A stretch of DNA of 64,000 nucleotides, taken from the NCBI RefSeq assembly GCF_003634555.1, contig NZ_RBKS01000001.1:186001-250000 (forward strand), given 5' to 3'. Origin of the DNA: Frondihabitans australicus. Its GTDB lineage: Bacteria; Actinomycetota; Actinomycetes; Actinomycetales; Microbacteriaceae. Positions 1 to 7,647 of the stretch are shown piece after piece (position 1 is the first letter of the stretch; each line of letters starts with the position of its first letter). Below the pieces are notes generated by a model. The model was not told the origin of the DNA, ran no database searches, and was given only the letters and a program-made list of their open reading frames with translations. The translations under genes and the position numbers were made by a program.

Positions 1-2
1 AC

Positions 3-560
3 TCGCCGGTCTACGCGTTCGCCAACTTCTTCGGCTACTTCACGATCCAGAGCAACCTCATCGTGGCCGCGGTCATGGCGATCTCCGGCGCGCTGCTGGT
101 CATGAACCGGGTCCAGCCGCACTGGCTGGTCCTCGCGCGCGCCGCCGCGACGGCCTACATCGCGACGACCGGCGTGGTCTTCAACGTGCTGCTCGTCAAC
201 GCGAGCCTCGACCAGTCGTTCAGCCTGCAGTGGGCGAGCGACGTCATGCACCGAGTCGTGCCGCTCGTCGTCGTGCTCGACTGGGTCTTCTTCGGCGACC
301 GCAGCCGGATCCGGTGGTCTCGCCTGTGGTGGTTCCTCGCCTACCCGCTCGTCTGGGTGGTCGTGATCCTGCTGCGCGGCCAGAGCTTCGTGCCCTACCC
401 GTTCCTCAACGTCGTGAAGCTCGGCTGGGGCGTCGTGCTGCTCTACTGCCTCGGCATCGCCATCTTCATCGCGGGGATGTCCGCGATCGTCATCTGGCTG
501 AGCAGGTATCGGATCCTGACGTCGCCGGCGATCGACCTGCAGACCGTCAGCGCACGGTAG
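3..560 (+). CDS. Pr6Pr-family integral membrane protein, 5' end cut by window
   Basis: The frame is open from the window edge, so the N-terminus is missing; 185 residues are visible. The first residues, SPVYAFANFFGYFTIQSNL, and the spacing of five to six hydrophobic helices resemble the Pr6Pr family of actinobacterial membrane proteins, whose biochemical role is unknown. Hydrophobic stretches include the segments around AYIATTGVVFNVLLVNA, VVPLVVVLDWVFF and LGWGVVLLYCLGIAIFIAG. The C-terminus is short and polar. The gene converges on the nuclease gene on the other strand and the two overlap by 14 bases, so no dedicated terminator separates them. Family assignment is from motif memory; function is not known. 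Confidence 0.75.
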   Translation, partial: SPVYAFANFFGYFTIQSNLIVAAVMAISGALLVMNRVQPHWLVLARAAATAYIATTGVVFNVLLVNASLDQSFSLQWASDVMHRVVPLVVVLDWVFFGDRSRIRWSRLWWFLAYPLVWVVVILLRGQSFVPYPFLNVVKLGWGVVLLYCLGIAIFIAGMSAIVIWLSRYRILTSPAIDLQTVSAR

Positions 561-1173
561 CGGCGAGGGCCTCGAGCACCTGGTCGGCGAGGTGGATCAG
601 CTGCTCGATCTCGTCGTCGTCGCGGTCGACCCAGCGGCACTCCGGCTCGGCGGCGATCGGCACGAAGTCGACGTGCTGCTCCCAGACGACGAGCGTGCGC
701 TCGGCGCCGAGGACGTACTGCTGCCACCACACCTGGCGCAGGTACGAGCGGGGGATCGACCGCCACGCCTTGGCCGTGGTCTTGATCTCGGCGAGCTCGA
801 GCGTGCCGTCGGCCCGGACCCCGACGCCGTCGGGCGTGGCCAGGTGCAGTCGCTGGCCGCGGGCGTGGAAGAGCTTCGTGCTCGGGTCGATCCGGTGGTG
901 AACCTTCACCCAGCGGGCGATCTCGGGCTCGCGATTGCGACCGTGGTCGGTGTAGGCGTTGCCCGAGAAGGTCGAGCCGAACAGCTTCTCGTTCACGACG
1001 GCCCGCACCGCCGCGGGGCTGGACAGACGGGCGACGTCGGTCGCGGTGATGCCTCGGCTGCGCGCCCGCAGCCAGGCGACGCGGTCGGACGAGTCGGCCA
1101 GGATCCGGTCGGTGTGGAGCCTCGCGGGCAGCGGCTCGTCCCAGAGGGAGAGAGTCGGCTGCACGAGGGTCAC
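547..1173 (-). CDS. YqaJ-type (PD-(D/E)XK) nuclease-like protein
   Basis: This 208-residue protein carries the motif order of the YqaJ viral-recombinase/lambda-exonuclease fold: GITATDVARL near residue 41, HGRNREPEIARW near 78, TPDGVGVRADG near 113, the catalytic-looking LAEIKTT near 127, and a late QVWWQQYVLG helix near 147. Together these supply the Glu, Asp, Glu-x-Lys and Gln positions of the active site. The family processes DNA ends in recombination, usually in phages; here no other phage gene is nearby, so a host repair or defence role is possible. The GTG start is the first good in-frame start after the ROK gene, leaving 26 bases after that gene's stop, so the two may be cotranscribed. 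Exact substrate unknown. Confidence 0.75.
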   Translation of the reverse strand: MTLVQPTLSLWDEPLPARLHTDRILADSSDRVAWLRARSRGITATDVARLSSPAAVRAVVNEKLFGSTFSGNAYTDHGRNREPEIARWVKVHHRIDPSTKLFHARGQRLHLATPDGVGVRADGTLELAEIKTTAKAWRSIPRSYLRQVWWQQYVLGAERTLVVWEQHVDFVPIAAEPECRWVDRDDDEIEQLIHLADQVLEALAATVR

Positions 1174-1199
1174 CCGACCATTGTCGCCCACGCCGGGCG

Positions 1200-2393
1200 T
1201 CAGAGCGCTTCGGCCGCCAGGGTGTCGAGGCTTTCGGGCGCGAGCGCGTGGTGGATGGCGAGCATGCTCGCACCGAGGATCGCCGCGCGGTCGGCGGCGC
1301 GCGACTGGACGATCGTGAGGTGCTCGGTCGCGAGCGGCATCGATCGCGAGTAGACGACCTCGCGGACGCCGGCCAGCAGGTGCTCGCCCGCCTCCGACAT
1401 CGAGCCGCCGATGGCGATGACGGAGGGGTTGATGAGGTTGACGCAGGTGGTGAGCACCTCGCCGATGTCGCGCCCAGCCTGACGCACGGCGCGGACGGCG
1501 TCGATGTCGCCTCGGCGCACGAGGTCGACCACGTCGGATCCCCGGCTCACGTCGATCCCCTCGGCGCGCAGCGCGGCGACGATCGCCGGCCCGGACGCCA
1601 CGGCCTCCAGGCAGCCGGTGTTGCCGCAGCGGCAGGCGATGCCGTGCCCGCGGCTGACCGGGATGTGCCCGATGTCGCCGGCGATGCCCTGGGCGCCGCG
1701 CTGCAGCTGTCCGCCCGAGATGATGCCGGAGCCGATGCCGGTCGCGACCTTGAGGAAGAAGAGGTGGTCGACGTCGGGCCACGAGTACGTGCGCTCGCCG
1801 AGGGCCATGATGTTGACGTCGTTGTCGACGTACACGGGCACGTCGATGTGTCGTCGCACCCAGCCGGGCACGTCGAAGGCGTCCCAGCCCGGCATGATCG
1901 GCGGGTTCACCGGGCGACCGGTGGAGAACTCGACGGGCCCGGGCAGTCCGATGCCGGCGGCGATGAGGTCGCCGCGCGTGCGGCCGAGTCGGCCCAGGAG
2001 CCGGTCGACCTGCTCGACGAGGAACGTCAGGACGACCTCGGGGCCGAGGTCGATCGGCAGCCGCTCGCGGTGGCTGATGAGCTCGTCGCCGAGAAGATCG
2101 GTGAGCGCGACGTGCGCGTGGCTCGCGCCGAGGTCGGCGGCCAGGACGATGCGCGACGAGGGGAGCAGGGCGATGCGCGACGGCGGCCGACCGCCGGTCG
2201 AGACGGCATCGGCGACGGGGCCGATGAGGCCGAGGTCGGTCAGCGTGTCGAGGCGCAGACCGATGGTCGAGCGGGCCAGACCGGTGAGCGCGGCCAGCTC
2301 GGCGCGGGTGCGCGGGGCGCCGTCGCGGAGGAGCTGGAACAGGTCGCCTGCTCCGGTGGATCCGAGGGCAGACGAGCGGATCGCGTCTGACAT
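1200..2393 (-). CDS. ROK-family transcriptional regulator
   Basis: The 397-residue product has an N-terminal winged helix (about residues 12-70, with RAELAALTGLARSTIGLRLD) followed by a ROK sugar-kinase-like fold. The zinc-binding signature CRCGNTGCLE is intact near the middle and VYVDNDVNIMALGE lies in the expected sugar-binding region. ROK repressors bind sugars or sugar phosphates and release operators of sugar catabolic genes. It is divergent from the sugar cluster beginning with the IolE-like isomerase, which makes that cluster the likely target. The ATG chosen is about 6 bases after a TTTACT -10 element, giving a leaderless transcript; a longer frame exists upstream but would cover the promoter. 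Effector sugar unknown. Confidence 0.9.
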   Translation of the reverse strand: MSDAIRSSALGSTGAGDLFQLLRDGAPRTRAELAALTGLARSTIGLRLDTLTDLGLIGPVADAVSTGGRPPSRIALLPSSRIVLAADLGASHAHVALTDLLGDELISHRERLPIDLGPEVVLTFLVEQVDRLLGRLGRTRGDLIAAGIGLPGPVEFSTGRPVNPPIMPGWDAFDVPGWVRRHIDVPVYVDNDVNIMALGERTYSWPDVDHLFFLKVATGIGSGIISGGQLQRGAQGIAGDIGHIPVSRGHGIACRCGNTGCLEAVASGPAIVAALRAEGIDVSRGSDVVDLVRRGDIDAVRAVRQAGRDIGEVLTTCVNLINPSVIAIGGSMSEAGEHLLAGVREVVYSRSMPLATEHLTIVQSRAADRAAILGASMLAIHHALAPESLDTLAAEAL

Positions 2394-2399
2394 GAAGAG

Positions 2400-2428
2400 A
2401 GTAAAGCACAGGTTCCGACGGCCGTCAG
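2400..2428 (-). promoter_or_regulatory. Candidate promoter of the ROK gene
   Basis: On the minus strand CTGACG is followed after 17 bases by TTTACT, which ends 6 bases before the ATG. This is the geometry of a leaderless actinobacterial promoter. It lies back to back with the promoter of the sugar cluster. Confidence 0.5.
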
Positions 2429-2459
2429 GAAAAGATGTCGATGAACACGCTACTTTTGC

Positions 2460-2488
2460 TTGACCATCGACAGAAGTGCCCCTAGTGT
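2460..2488 (+). promoter_or_regulatory. Candidate promoter of the sugar cluster
   Basis: TTGACC, a 17-base spacer and TAGTGT give a good sigma-70-like promoter about 65 bases upstream of the isomerase start. It is the best matched promoter of the cluster. Confidence 0.55.
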
Positions 2489-2553
2489 GAGACCCGATCG
2501 ACGCGGATGCCCGCGCGCTCACGGTTTCGACGCACTCGACGAGGAGGCACGCG

Positions 2554-3294
2554 GTGACGACGGTTCCACTCTCCGTTCAGCTCTACACGGTTCGCGAGGC
2601 CATCGCCGCCGATCTCCCGGGCACCCTCCGCCGCATCGCCGACCTCGGCTTCACGCAGGTCGAGCCCTGGGGCTTCGTCGAGAGGGTCGACGAATACGCC
2701 GAGCTGCTGCCGGCGCTCGGTCTCGCCCCGACGAGCGCGCACGCGCGTCTGGTGGGGCAGGATCTCGGCCCCATCGTCGCCGCGGCGAAGCGCCTGGGCA
2801 TCGGCACCCTCATCGACCCCCACATCGACGACGCCCGCTGGACCACCCGCGACGGTGTCGAGGGGGTGGCCGCCGACCTGAACGCGATCGCCGCCGAGCT
2901 CGCGCCCGAGGGCATCGCGGTCGGCTACCACAACCACGCGTTCGAGCTCGAGAACCTCATCGACGGCGTCCCGGCCCTCGAGGTCCTCGCCGGGCACCTC
3001 TCGCCCGAGGTCGTGCTCGAGGTCGACACCTATTGGGTCGAGGTCGGCGGGCAGGATGCCCCCGAGCTCCTCGGCCGACTCGGCGACCGGGTCCGCTTCC
3101 TCCACGTGAAGGACGGCCCCATCACGAAGGACGACGCGCAGCAGGTCGCCGTCGGCGCAGGCTCGATGCCCGTCGTCGAGATCCTCCGCGCAGCTCCTCG
3201 CGCGCTTCCCGTCATCGAGCTCGACGACCACACCGGCGACGTGTTCACGGCCATCGCCGACAGCGTCGCGTATCTCGAGAGCGTGCTCGGCTGA
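2554..3294 (+). CDS. Sugar phosphate isomerase/epimerase family protein (IolE-like TIM barrel)
   Basis: A 246-residue xylose-isomerase-like TIM barrel. Visible family marks are VQLYTVRE at the start, the metal-site segments VGYHNHAFELE (about residues 128-138) and LEVDTYWVEVGG, and the late HVKDG segment. Members act on ketoses, inososes or 3-keto-glycosides using a divalent metal. The GTG start follows GAGGAGG with good spacing. It is the first gene of a cluster that also holds a sugar ABC importer, a ThuA-like protein and a Gfo/Idh/MocA dehydrogenase; isomerase plus dehydrogenase pairs of this kind occur in inositol and oxidised-glycoside catabolism. The true substrate cannot be read from sequence. 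Confidence 0.85.
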   Translation: MTTVPLSVQLYTVREAIAADLPGTLRRIADLGFTQVEPWGFVERVDEYAELLPALGLAPTSAHARLVGQDLGPIVAAAKRLGIGTLIDPHIDDARWTTRDGVEGVAADLNAIAAELAPEGIAVGYHNHAFELENLIDGVPALEVLAGHLSPEVVLEVDTYWVEVGGQDAPELLGRLGDRVRFLHVKDGPITKDDAQQVAVGAGSMPVVEILRAAPRALPVIELDDHTGDVFTAIADSVAYLESVLG

Positions 3295-3342
3295 GCCGCC
3301 TCCCTCCGACCCTCATTTCCTCCCTTGTCCCCGACGCAGCAG

Positions 3343-3375
3343 AGAAAGTTTCTATGAACTGAGAGAGAAGTTTCT
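3343..3375. promoter_or_regulatory. Two GAAA-n-TTTC-type palindromes, candidate operators
   Basis: AGAAAGTTTCT at 3343-3353 is a perfect 5+1+5 inverted repeat, and a one-base-shorter copy, AGAAGTTTCT, lies at 3366-3375, two helical turns away. A third copy is at 3519-3527. Similar palindromes have been described in front of Streptomyces xylanase genes, and LacI-family BxlR is described as binding a CGAA-n-TTCG repeat. The LacI-type regulator encoded downstream is the likely local binder; this is inference. Confidence 0.5.
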
Positions 3376-3432
3376 GGCTTCCTTGAGTTCGTCACACAGC
3401 GATAACAATGCGAAAACTCAACGAAAATGACG

Positions 3433-3461
3433 TTGACACGGATCGCAAGGTCGGTGAAGAT
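3433..3461 (+). promoter_or_regulatory. Possible promoter of the binding-protein gene
   Basis: TTGACA followed after 17 bases by GAAGAT. The -35 is perfect and the -10 is poor. It lies between the palindromes at 3343-3375 and the copy at 3519-3527, so a repressor bound at both sides could loop across it. Confidence 0.35.
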
Positions 3462-3518
3462 GAAGCCAGAAAGCAGTGTTTCGACCGAAAAGTCCCACAG
3501 CATCACGACATTCGGTTC

Positions 3519-3527
3519 GAAAGTTTC
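3519..3527. promoter_or_regulatory. Third GAAAGTTTC palindrome
   Basis: A perfect GAAA-G-TTTC inverted repeat 56 bases before the binding-protein start, in the presumed 5' untranslated region. It matches the two sites upstream of the possible promoter. Confidence 0.45.
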
Positions 3528-3583
3528 TATTCAATGACGAATACAGCGTCGGGCGAAGTGGCCCGCGCGAAAGGACACTGACA

Positions 3584-4900
3584 ATGGCTAACGAAAACAC
3601 GGGTTCGGCTTTCAGCCGTCGCGCCTTCCTCGGCGGGGCTGTCGGAGCCGGCGCCGTCGCGTTCCTCGCGGCCTGCTCGTCGAGCGGCGGATCGGGCAGC
3701 GGCTCGAAGACGATGAAGTTCTGGAACATGCCCTGGGGCAACACCGACTTCAACACCCTCGACAAGAAGATCACCCTCGCCTACAAGCCCAAGAGCGGCC
3801 TGCCGGCGGCGACCTACCAGGTCATCCAGTGGGCGAACTTCACCCAGACCTTCTCCTCGGCCGTCGCGTCGAACACCGGCCCCGCCGTCTCCTCCGGCGG
3901 TGGCACGCAGGCGTTCCAGTACGCCGCTCAGGGCAAGATCGCCTACGCCGACGACCTCATCTCGTCGTGGGGTAGCAACGGCCTCAAGGCCGACTTCCTC
4001 CCGGGCCTCCTCGACACGATGAAGACCGACAAGGGCTACGCGGCCGTCCCCTACAACCTCGACATGCGTGTCGCGTGGTACTCGAAGTCGCTCCTCGCCA
4101 AGGCCGGCACCACGGTGCCCACCGACTGGCAGAGCTACCTCGACACCTGCGCCGCGCTCAAGAAGATCGGCGTCTACGGCTGGGGCCAGGGTTCCGGCTC
4201 GGGCAACTTCACCGGCTCGCACATCATGGTCAGCTTCATGATCAACAACGGCGGCGGTCTCTTCGACGAGAACCAGAAGGCCAACTGCGTCACGAACGAG
4301 AACATCGAGGCCATGAACTTCATGCTCGAGCTCGTCTCGAAGGGCTACACCGACCCCGCGTGCGCCACGTACACCTCGGCGAACGTGCAGGCTCAGTGGA
4401 AGGCGAACAAGTTCGGCTTCGGCTGGGACGGCGCGGCGCTCGACCAGAACGTCGGCGGCACCAAGGCGGCCGACCTCTTCGTCGCCGACCCGCTGACCGG
4501 CCCCTCGGGCAAGAAGGGCGCGCTCTTCTTCCCGAACAACATCATGATGTACAAGAACACCCCCTCCCAGAAGGGCTCGGAGGCGTTCCTCACGTACTAC
4601 TACAAGAACATGCACACGCTGTGGACGTCCAACACCGGCGTCGGCCTGCCCGTGCTCTCCTCGATCGCCGACCTCGCCGGCTTCAAGAAGAACGCCAACG
4701 CGGTCAAGGTCATCAACGAGTGGCAGCCCATCTCGAAGACGTGGGCCGCCCCCGGCGGCAGCGCGCTCTTCTCGGGCGTCTCGGCTGTGGACGGCACGCC
4801 GGCCATGACCACCTTCACCCAGTCGATCCTGGGCGGCAAGGTCACGGCCAAGGCCGCCCTCACCACCCTGCAGAACGCGATCCTTTCGTCCGCGTCCTGA
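3584..4900 (+). CDS. ABC transporter extracellular sugar-binding lipoprotein
   Basis: A 438-residue solute-binding protein of the carbohydrate family 1 type. The N-terminus reads SRRAFLGGAVGAG then a lipobox LAAC with the lipidated Cys at residue 31, so it should be tethered outside the membrane. SRRAFLGG is twin-arginine-like, which may mean folded export. The start was set at the ATG 9 bases after GAAAGGA; a longer frame upstream would lack a signal peptide at its N-terminus. Two permease genes follow, but no ATPase gene is present, as is usual for sugar importers that share an MsiK-type ATPase encoded elsewhere. Ligand unknown; neighbours suggest a glycoside or polyol. Confidence 0.9.
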   Translation: MANENTGSAFSRRAFLGGAVGAGAVAFLAACSSSGGSGSGSKTMKFWNMPWGNTDFNTLDKKITLAYKPKSGLPAATYQVIQWANFTQTFSSAVASNTGPAVSSGGGTQAFQYAAQGKIAYADDLISSWGSNGLKADFLPGLLDTMKTDKGYAAVPYNLDMRVAWYSKSLLAKAGTTVPTDWQSYLDTCAALKKIGVYGWGQGSGSGNFTGSHIMVSFMINNGGGLFDENQKANCVTNENIEAMNFMLELVSKGYTDPACATYTSANVQAQWKANKFGFGWDGAALDQNVGGTKAADLFVADPLTGPSGKKGALFFPNNIMMYKNTPSQKGSEAFLTYYYKNMHTLWTSNTGVGLPVLSSIADLAGFKKNANAVKVINEWQPISKTWAAPGGSALFSGVSAVDGTPAMTTFTQSILGGKVTAKAALTTLQNAILSSAS

Positions 4901-4969
4901 CCCATCGATGCGACGTGGCGGGCCTGACTGCCTCCCCACGGATCCAAGCCATCACGAAGGAGTGAAGTC

Positions 4970-5938
4970 ATGACGGCCAATAGCGTCGCAGACAATCTGA
5001 AGCGCGCCCGGCGCGGAGTCGGTATGTCCGGCTCCGGGTCGGGCGCGCCCCGCCCGGTCCGTAAGTCGAAGCGGTTCGGGCCCCGCACGTGGACGCTGCT
5101 CGCGTTCGCGTTGCCGTCGCTGGTGCTTCTGCTGCTGATCAACCTGTACCCGGTGATCTACGCGTTCATCCAGTCGCTGCACAACGGCACCCTGCTCGAC
5201 GCCGGCCCGTTCGTGGGCCTGCACAACTACCTGAACATCCTGACGGAGCCGGCGTTCTGGAAGGCGGCGGAGTTCACGCTGATCTTCACGATCGTGGGTG
5301 TGTTCGGGTCGTGGATCGTGGGCCTGCTGCTCTCGCTGCTGCTGCGCACCTACATTCCGGCGAACAACCTGTTCAAGGTGCTGCTGCTGCTGCCCTGGAT
5401 CGTGCCGGTCGTGGTGTCGGCGACGAGCTGGAACTGGCTGGTAGCGACCCCGCAGTCGCCGCTGCCGATCCTGTTCGCGCACCTCGGCTTCGGCAACGTG
5501 CTCTTCCTCGCCGACCCGTTCCTCGCGCAGGTCGTGGTCTGCGTGTTCAAGGTGTGGATCTCGTTCCCGTTCATGATGATGATGATGTCGTCGGCGCTGG
5601 CCGCGGTCGACACCAACGTGTACGAGGCCGCGAAGGTCGACGGCTCCTCCGGGTTCAAGACGTTCCGGTACATCACGATGCCGATGATCGCCCGCACCAC
5701 GTTCGTGTCGTGGATCCTCATGACGATCTTCTGCGTGAACGACTTCCCGACCATCTTCCTGCTGACCGGCGGCGGCCCGGTCAACGCCACCCAGTCGCTG
5801 GTGGTCCTGGCGTACCTGACGGTGTTCCAGAACTTCCAGACCGGCCCCGGCATCGCGATCGCGTTCCTGATGACCCTGGTCCTCGTCATCATCTCGGTCG
5901 CCCTGTACCGCCAGATCCGAAAGGTGAACATCGAATGA
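4970..5938 (+). CDS. Carbohydrate ABC transporter permease, MalF/UgpA type
   Basis: A 322-residue permease with a basic cytoplasmic N-terminus and six predicted helices, the first being TLLAFALPSLVLLLLINLYPVIYAF. The coupling loop that docks the ATPase is readable as YEAAKVDGSSGFKTFRYITMP. The start follows AAGGAG with 7-base spacing. The stop codon overlaps the start of the next permease by four bases (ATGA), indicating translational coupling. It should pair with the second permease to form the membrane channel for the sugar delivered by the lipoprotein encoded just upstream. Confidence 0.92.
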   Translation: MTANSVADNLKRARRGVGMSGSGSGAPRPVRKSKRFGPRTWTLLAFALPSLVLLLLINLYPVIYAFIQSLHNGTLLDAGPFVGLHNYLNILTEPAFWKAAEFTLIFTIVGVFGSWIVGLLLSLLLRTYIPANNLFKVLLLLPWIVPVVVSATSWNWLVATPQSPLPILFAHLGFGNVLFLADPFLAQVVVCVFKVWISFPFMMMMMSSALAAVDTNVYEAAKVDGSSGFKTFRYITMPMIARTTFVSWILMTIFCVNDFPTIFLLTGGGPVNATQSLVVLAYLTVFQNFQTGPGIAIAFLMTLVLVIISVALYRQIRKVNIE

Positions 5939-6828
5939 GCACCCTCAGCGTCCGCCGCGCCCGCGTCGGAGACACCGCGAAAGGCAGCGTCACCGCGCGT
6001 CGCCGCCGCACCCAGACCGAGCAGCGCAAGCGTGGCGGCTGGTGGAGGTTCACCCTCATCCTCATCGTCACCGCGGTCGTCCTCGTCCCGATCGTCGCGG
6101 TCGTGGGCCTGTCGTTCCAGCCCGGTCTCGGGTCGACGGCGAACGGGTTCACGTTCGAGAACTACTCGCTGATCTTCTCCCAGACGGCGGTGCTGACCTG
6201 GTTGCAGAACAGCCTCACGGTCACCGTCGTCACGGTCGTGATCGCGGTCGCCGTCGCGGCTCCCGCCGGGTACGTCCTCAGCCGAGCGCGGAACAAGCTC
6301 GTGTCGGGGTACTCGCTGGTGCTGTTCGTGGTGCAGTCCCTGCCGGTGGTGTCGGCGGTGATCCCGCTGTTCATCCTGTTCTCGAAGCTGGGCCTGGTCG
6401 ACAACCTCGTCGGTGTCACGATCATCTACGTCGGATCGACGATGTCGGTCGCGATCTGGATGATGGCGGCGTACTACGACTCGATCCCGATCGCGCTCGA
6501 AGAGGCCGCGTGGATGGACGGCGCGTCCCTGTTCGGCTCCTTCACCCGCATCGTGCTCCGGAACTCGCTCCCGGGGATCCTGTCGACCGCGATCTTCTCG
6601 TTCCTGCTCGCCTGGAACGACTACCTGATCGCTCTCGTGTTCCTCCGCTCCGACCCGAACTACACCCTCCCCGTGGGTCTCGAGACGTTCTTCCAGCAGA
6701 ACGCGACGAACTGGGGTCTCGTCATGGCGGTCGCCGTCGTGATGATGCTGCCCCCGATCATCCTGTTCGCGTTCCTGAACAAGTACTTCTCCGTCGGCGG
6801 CATCGGAGGCTCCCTCGCCGGCCGGTAG
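5935..6828 (+). CDS. Carbohydrate ABC transporter permease, MalG/UgpE type
   Basis: A 297-residue inner-membrane permease and partner of the preceding one. It has an Arg-rich N-terminus, a first helix FTLILIVTAVVLVPIVAVVG and the coupling motif EEAAWMDGASLFGSFTRIVL. The C-terminal segment LPPIILFAFLNKYFSVGG is typical of MalG-like proteins. It overlaps the upstream gene by four bases. A 14-bp perfect hairpin follows the stop and may partly separate the transport genes from the catabolic genes. No ATPase gene is present in the cluster. Confidence 0.92.
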   Translation: MSTLSVRRARVGDTAKGSVTARRRRTQTEQRKRGGWWRFTLILIVTAVVLVPIVAVVGLSFQPGLGSTANGFTFENYSLIFSQTAVLTWLQNSLTVTVVTVVIAVAVAAPAGYVLSRARNKLVSGYSLVLFVVQSLPVVSAVIPLFILFSKLGLVDNLVGVTIIYVGSTMSVAIWMMAAYYDSIPIALEEAAWMDGASLFGSFTRIVLRNSLPGILSTAIFSFLLAWNDYLIALVFLRSDPNYTLPVGLETFFQQNATNWGLVMAVAVVMMLPPIILFAFLNKYFSVGGIGGSLAGR

Positions 6829-6848
6829 GCCAGGCCCGCGCAACAACC

Positions 6849-6882
6849 TCGGCCGCCGACCGGACGCTCGGTCGGCGGCCGA
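6849..6882 (+). terminator. 14-bp perfect hairpin between transport and catabolic genes
   Basis: Arms at 6849-6862 and 6869-6882 pair perfectly around the loop GACGCT. No T-run follows, so this is more likely an mRNA-stabilising or partial attenuation hairpin than a full intrinsic terminator. Confidence 0.5.
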
Positions 6883-6933
6883 TGCACGCCCCCCGCGACG
6901 CAGTCGCCCTCACAGAAATCGGTTCCCTCTCGC

Positions 6934-7647
6934 ATGTCTGACACCCAGCCACCGCTCCGCCGGAAAGCCCTCGTGGTGCGAGGGGGGTGGGACGGCCACC
7001 AGCCGGTCGAGGCGACCGACCTGTTCGTCCCGTTCCTGGAGGCGAACTTCGGCGAGGTCCGCGTCGAGGACTCCACGGCGGTGTACGCCGACACCGACTA
7101 TCTCCAGGGCGTCGACCTCATCGTGCAGACGGTGACGATGTCGACGATCGAGAAGGAGGAGTTCGAGGGCCTCCAGCAGGCGGTCATCTCAGGCACGGGC
7201 TTCGGCGGCTGGCACGGCGGCATCGCGGACTCGTTCCGCAACACCTCGGACTACCTGCACATGGTCGGCGGCCAGTTCGCCACCCACCCGGGCAACGACC
7301 CGAAGGATCGTCTCGGCGAGCAGTCCGACAACTACGTGCCGTACACGGTGAACATGACCGCAGCTGCGGCGACGCACCCGATCACCGAGGGCCTGACCGA
7401 CTTCGACCTCACGACCGAGCAGTACTGGGTGCTGCACGACGACTACAACGATGTGCTCGCCACGACGACGCAGAAGGTGCGCCCGTGGGATCCCTTCCAC
7501 CGCGAGGTGACGAGCCCCGCGATCTGGACCCGCCTCTGGGGCGAGGGCCGCATCTTCGTGACGACGCTGGGTCACCACGTCGACATCCTCGAGATCCCGA
7601 CCGTCCGCACCATCATCGAAAGGGGACTGCTGTGGGCAGCCCGCTGA
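6934..7647 (+). CDS. ThuA-like domain protein
   Basis: A 237-residue protein of the ThuA/class I glutamine-amidotransferase-like fold. It begins with the strand KALVVRGGWDGHQP and has GFGGWHGGIADSFRN near residue 88 and a late WGEGRIFVTTLGHH segment, all typical of ThuA-like proteins. ThuA takes part in trehalose and other disaccharide catabolism in rhizobia, together with the Gfo/Idh/MocA protein ThuB; the pair works through 3-keto sugars. Here too a Gfo/Idh/MocA gene follows, overlapping by 16 bases. The amidotransferase Cys is not evident, as expected for the family. The substrate need not be trehalose. Confidence 0.8.
   Translation: MSDTQPPLRRKALVVRGGWDGHQPVEATDLFVPFLEANFGEVRVEDSTAVYADTDYLQGVDLIVQTVTMSTIEKEEFEGLQQAVISGTGFGGWHGGIADSFRNTSDYLHMVGGQFATHPGNDPKDRLGEQSDNYVPYTVNMTAAAATHPITEGLTDFDLTTEQYWVLHDDYNDVLATTTQKVRPWDPFHREVTSPAIWTRLWGEGRIFVTTLGHHVDILEIPTVRTIIERGLLWAAR

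Noticed and set aside
3584-3690. Definite twin-arginine export of the sugar-binding lipoprotein
   Set aside because: SRRAFLGG is suggestive, but many actinobacterial lipoproteins have such residues; Sec export is equally possible.
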